A DNA stretch of 18,676 bases from Phycisphaerales bacterium UBA7800 (GTDB taxonomy: Bacteria > Planctomycetota > Phycisphaerae > Phycisphaerales > Phycisphaeraceae): contig DLCK01000028.1 in the NCBI GenBank assembly GCA_002480565.1, positions 173,185 to 191,860 on the forward strand, given 5' to 3'. Under the pieces are notes generated by a model, which worked only from the letters and a program-made list of their open reading frames with translations, was not told the origin of the DNA and did no database searches. The number at the start of each line of letters is the position of its first letter. Within the stretch, counting starts at the first letter, position 1. Made by a program: the position numbers and the translations under genes. Shown one piece after another: positions 16,387 through 18,676 of this stretch.

Positions 16387-17088
16387 TTGAATTTTATCAA
16401 ACGCCCATCCCTGTTAGTCGTGATTGTTACGCTTTTCTTAGGTTCTGTGTGTCAATTACATGCTGATTCGATTCATGTGATTGATAGTTTTACCAGTGGA
16501 GCGTCCGCGTCTCTAGGCGGTGTTACTTCCGTAGTTGACGATGGTTTACACAGTGATGTCATCGGTGGATATCGCGATGTGTCTTTGAGTGGTTACGGCA
16601 GCAGTGTTACAGTTGGCTTTAATAATGGGCTAAACGTGCAAACAGCTCCATCTTCATTTGCACCCGTAAGTATTAATTATAATGGACTAGCCAATGCCGG
16701 TTTGAATTTGAATCTCCTTGATGTCGGCACGGAAGGTTCGTTTACCTTTGAAAATTTTCAAGGCCAAGGTCCTGGGGAACTCTTTTTTGACATTCGTGGT
16801 GGTGGCGTGACTGGCGGATACTTTTGGCAATTTGTTGATAACAATGTGCTGGGTGTTTCATCCAATGACCTTGTCGTGGACTTCCAGTTTCTCTTAAGCC
16901 AAGGAGTTGATCTAACAAATGTCCAGAGTATTTCATTCTCGTTTTTACCTGCTGATGAAGGGACAAGTTTTTCTCTGTCATCCATTACCGCGACCACGCT
17001 TGCTGTTCCCGAACCCACGACAGCGTGCATGCTTGGCGTGGGCAGCTTGTTACTGCTGAGGCGTCGCCGTCGACCTTTATCTGCTTGA
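16387..17088 (+). CDS. PEP-CTERM sorting-domain protein
   Basis: A 233-residue exported protein with an N-terminal signal peptide (MNFIKRPS, hydrophobic stretch, LHA-DS) and a full PEP-CTERM tail: VPEPTT, a short hydrophobic helix and a final run of arginines (RRRRRP). PEP-CTERM proteins are processed by an exosortase and delivered to the envelope or extracellular matrix; no exosortase is in the window. The body is beta-rich, with many Gly, Ser, Asn and Asp residues and no catalytic motif. It resembles the secreted PEP-CTERM proteins of biofilm-forming planctomycetes, function unknown. The start is TTG at 16387, 8 nt after GGAG. The earlier in-frame TTG at 16381 is only 2 nt from GGAG and less likely. 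A strong terminator follows. Confidence 0.87.
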   Translation: MNFIKRPSLLVVIVTLFLGSVCQLHADSIHVIDSFTSGASASLGGVTSVVDDGLHSDVIGGYRDVSLSGYGSSVTVGFNNGLNVQTAPSSFAPVSINYNGLANAGLNLNLLDVGTEGSFTFENFQGQGPGELFFDIRGGGVTGGYFWQFVDNNVLGVSSNDLVVDFQFLLSQGVDLTNVQSISFSFLPADEGTSFSLSSITATTLAVPEPTTACMLGVGSLLLLRRRRRPLSA

Positions 17089-17130
17089 GTAAAGTACAGG
17101 CTTCAGACAATCATTCTTGAATTACAATCA

Positions 17131-17170
17131 AAAAACGCCATCCGACATGTGACTATCGGATGGCGTTTTT
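17131..17170. terminator. Strong bidirectional intrinsic terminator
   Basis: AAAAACGCCATCCGA (17131-17145) pairs perfectly with TCGGATGGCGTTTTT (17156-17170), a 15-bp stem with a 10-nt loop. T-rich tails follow on both strands. It sits between the convergent PEP-CTERM and SDR genes and can end both transcripts. Confidence 0.95.
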
Positions 17171-17259
17171 GTTTTATGAACTCACTTGAATATTTGAATT
17201 TTGGATATTCTGCAAATTAATTTCGAAGCTGATTTTTGAACGAGCTGTGCGAAAACCAA

Positions 17260-18000
17260 TTAAATCACTCCACCATTGGTTCGCAGGGTTTGGCCATTGA
17301 TCCATGCCCCGTCGGAACCTGCCAGAAACGCGACTGCGTTGGCAATGTCCTGGGGTTGCCCCAGACGTTCTAGCGGCGAAAGGTTGGCCAGGTGGTCGAC
17401 GAATGTCTGAGGTTTACCTTCCATAAACAGTTCAGTCGCAGTCGGGCCAGGGGCAACTGAATTGACGGTGATGTTGCGACCGCGAAGTTCCTTTGCCAAC
17501 ACCGGGGTCATGGCTTCGATGGCTGCCTTACTCGCTGCATACAAACCATAGGTCGGCAGACTCATCGCGATGACGCTGGAGGTGATATTGATAATCCGCC
17601 CACCATCACGCAATCGACGAGCTGCCTGTCGCATGGTATTGATGCTGCCTTTGAGATTGATGGCAATCACACTGTCAATCGTCTCATCATCTAGATCAGT
17701 CACGTTTGCGTTCTTGAGTATTCCCGCATTATTGACCAGTACATCAATCCCACCAAAGGCTGCTTGGGTTTCATCAAACATATTCCCAACTGCGTCAACA
17801 TCACTCACATCAGCCTGAATTGCAGTTGCCTTGCCGCCAGCTTGTTTGATTTGGGATACCACGTCTTGCGCTGCATCAAGTCGCTTTGCATAGTTCACGA
17901 CCACCGCAAATCCGTCTGCTGCAAGTCGAAGCGCAATAGCTTGACCGATGCCGCGTGAAGCTCCAGTGACAATTGCTACTTTCTGATGATCCGCATGCAT
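17260..18000 (-). CDS. SDR-family oxidoreductase
   Basis: A 246-residue classical short-chain dehydrogenase/reductase. The cofactor loop TGASRGIG is at 12-19, NNAG at 90-93, catalytic Asn114, Ser141/142 in INITSS, and Tyr154-x3-Lys158 in YAASK. Arg40 after the second strand (NYAKR) suggests NADP(H). VAPGPTATELF and the C-terminal ING-x6-GG-x-I complete the fold. It resembles 3-oxoacyl-ACP reductase and glucose dehydrogenase-type enzymes, but the substrate is not readable. ATG 18000 is chosen because AAGGA lies about 7 nt upstream and the nucleotide-binding domain begins soon after; the in-frame ATGs at 18030 and 18027 add an unlikely ten-residue lead. It stands alone between a terminator and the repeat-bounded right-end region. 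Confidence 0.93.
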   Translation of the reverse strand: MHADHQKVAIVTGASRGIGQAIALRLAADGFAVVVNYAKRLDAAQDVVSQIKQAGGKATAIQADVSDVDAVGNMFDETQAAFGGIDVLVNNAGILKNANVTDLDDETIDSVIAINLKGSINTMRQAARRLRDGGRIINITSSVIAMSLPTYGLYAASKAAIEAMTPVLAKELRGRNITVNSVAPGPTATELFMEGKPQTFVDHLANLSPLERLGQPQDIANAVAFLAGSDGAWINGQTLRTNGGVI

Positions 18001-18030
18001 GTTGGTATCCTTTAAAGCCAGCGACATCAT

Positions 18031-18047
18031 TCCGGAAGTATTTTATA
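18031..18047 (-). promoter_or_regulatory. Shared leader element upstream of the SDR gene
   Basis: On the minus strand TATAAAATACTTCCGGA stands 30 nt before the SDR ATG. The same string with one extra A stands just upstream of the PEP-CTERM gene (16360-16377). TATAAA may be the -10 box and the rest the early transcribed region. No convincing -35 box is seen on this side. The shared string is seen directly; its role is inferred. Confidence 0.4.
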
Positions 18048-18056
18048 AGACGAATG

Positions 18057-18096
18057 TGTCGCTGCGAACTCTAGCCGTGTCAGGCAAGTGGAGCGA
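18057..18096 (-). repeat. Right-end repeat, copy B (hairpin-forming)
   Basis: This copy matches 18621-18660 without gaps. Positions 18057-18095 agree at 33 of 39 sites. TCGCT (18059-18063) can pair with AGCGA (18092-18096). In the other copy both outer bases change together (C and G), which keeps the pair. It lies between the SDR promoter element and the GTTAGGC that overlaps the stop of the small membrane-protein gene. Confidence 0.72.
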
Positions 18097-18101
18097 GTTG
18101 G

Positions 18102-18422
18102 TTAGGCAAATATTGTAGGATCAAAAAACTCAAGTAAAAAAATCGTCACCCATACAATAACTGGCGAAAACAGGATTGAAAATGCAAGCGTTTTTGTGGC
18201 AATTCCTGTGTTTATTGAGTTACGAAGTACAATAATGATTGCAGTTACTCCTAAAAATAATCCTCCTGCAATTTGATACATGATGGCATAAATGATTGGT
18301 GCGACACCTTGTGTATCTTTAGTGCCACCGAGTGAATCGGTAAATACCCCCAAATGGTATGAAAGTAGCATCCAGAACACGCATGCTACAAAAAGCAAGA
18401 TAATTTTTTTCTGTGGACTCAA
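18102..18422 (-). CDS. Small three-helix membrane protein of unknown family, cassette-like
   Basis: A 106-residue hydrophobic protein. KK is followed by a helix at about 7-26 (ILLFVACVFWMLLSYHLGVF), a second at about 42-67 and a third at about 78-99. I recognise no family. The gene is visibly more AT-rich than its neighbours. The likely start is TTG 18422, giving a basic first segment; the ribosome binding site is weak. On its own strand GTTAGGC (18433-18427) precedes the start by a few bases, and the TAA stop lies inside GCCTAAC (18107-18101). Gene cassettes of integrons have this arrangement, with core-site sequence at the front and the stop near the attC start. An orphan insertion is the alternative. 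The reading frame could be non-functional, but the three clean helices argue for a real protein. Confidence 0.6.
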   Translation of the reverse strand: MSPQKKIILLFVACVFWMLLSYHLGVFTDSLGGTKDTQGVAPIIYAIMYQIAGGLFLGVTAIIIVLRNSINTGIATKTLAFSILFSPVIVWVTIFLLEFFDPTIFA

Positions 18423-18426
18423 CTTC

Positions 18427-18480
18427 GCCTAACGTCTCCGTTCTGTTGTCTAGCCGCGGGCCCATGGCGAACGGTTAAAA
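18427..18480 (-). other. Candidate attC-like recombination site
   Basis: GCCTAAC (18427-18433) matches RYYYAAC. After 4 nt, CCGTTC (18438-18443) is the exact reverse complement of GAACGG (18469-18474), which runs into GTTAAAA (18474-18480), close to GTTRRRY but ending in A. The 54-nt span with nested outer and inner boxes is attC-like. The inner part lacks clear pairing and one core is off consensus, so this is tentative. Confidence 0.35.
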
Positions 18481-18509
18481 GCCACAGACTTCTTTCACCT
18501 GCGGCAAAT

Positions 18510-18596
18510 CCGGATCGACACGATCCGGCTCGCTAAGGCAGTGTCGTCATTGTATCTCATGTCTCTGTGAGCCGGGGCGTATCGACCCGGTGCCTT
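18510..18596. other. Inverted-repeat-rich non-coding segment
   Basis: No gene is seen from 18434 to the window end. CCGGATCG (18510-18517) and CGATCCGG (18521-18528) form a perfect 8-bp hairpin with a 3-nt loop. AAGGCA (18535-18540) pairs with TGCCTT (18591-18596), enclosing a second hairpin, CCGGG (18572-18576) with CCCGG (18586-18590). CCGGCTC (18525-18531) and GAGCCGG (18569-18575) offer an alternative fold. No T-run marks a terminator. It may be a structured RNA, a recombination site or part of a repeat. Confidence 0.35.
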
Positions 18597-18620
18597 GTTG
18601 TTTTTCAGGCAAGTCATTCA

Positions 18621-18660
18621 TGCCGCTACGAACGCTAGTCGCGTCTGGCAAGTGGAGCGG
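18621..18660 (-). repeat. Right-end repeat, copy A (hairpin-forming)
   Basis: The second copy of the repeat at 18057-18096, 564 nt away and in the same orientation. CCGCT (18623-18627) pairs with AGCGG (18656-18660), a C-G pair replacing the T-A pair of copy B. The 9-mer CAGGCAAGT, found in copy B, also occurs just upstream at 18606-18614. The two copies bracket the small membrane-protein gene and the structured non-coding segment. Confidence 0.7.
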
Positions 18661-18676
18661 TTTGATACTCATCATG

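Noticed and set aside
18101..18433. GTTAGGC/GCCTAAC as terminal inverted repeats of a transposon
   Set aside because: Similarity fades after about nine bases, there is no transposase, and no target duplication is evident.

Overview
The window reads as ordinary bacterial chromosome from a planctomycete, most likely a member of the Phycisphaerae. This is inferred from family content, not from a marker gene: a prepilin-like protein with an FTLIE leader and an H-x9-DG tail motif, a GntR/LacI-type hybrid regulator, a PEP-CTERM protein, a sulfatase, a CBM9-type exported protein and a PQQ-propeller lipoprotein. Intact housekeeping genes (purH, lipA, truB) lie among these accessory genes. Several starts look like TTG, and many genes lack a strong Shine-Dalgarno sequence.

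Left part (1-4990): a prepilin-like gene on the minus strand diverges from an AraR-like repressor gene on the plus strand, followed by a large secreted GH99-like glycoside hydrolase. The divergent spacer holds two exact 17-bp copies of a near-palindrome. One overlaps a candidate -10 box of the prepilin gene and the other sits just before the regulator's start. This looks like a small self-regulated polysaccharide-response module. It ends at a strong bidirectional terminator.

Middle part (5008-13718): purH and a PQQ-repeat lipoprotein on the minus strand; the lipA-truB pair on the plus strand; a sulfatase without signal peptide on the minus strand; then a tight plus-strand run of a DUF167 protein, an HDAC-like deacetylase and two overlapping, divergent YkgJ-type cysteine-cluster proteins.

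Right part (13844-18676): three plus-strand genes for exported proteins (CBM9-like, alpha/beta-hydrolase, PEP-CTERM), a second strong bidirectional terminator, and a minus-strand SDR oxidoreductase. The last 600 bases differ in character. A small AT-rich three-helix membrane protein is bounded by GTTAGGC and GCCTAAC, which match integron core-site consensus. Around it are two 85%-identical repeats that share a compensated hairpin, and a non-coding stretch rich in inverted repeats. This could be the edge of an integron cassette array or another repeat-bounded insertion. It is the least ordinary part of the window, but no integrase or fully canonical attC is visible here.
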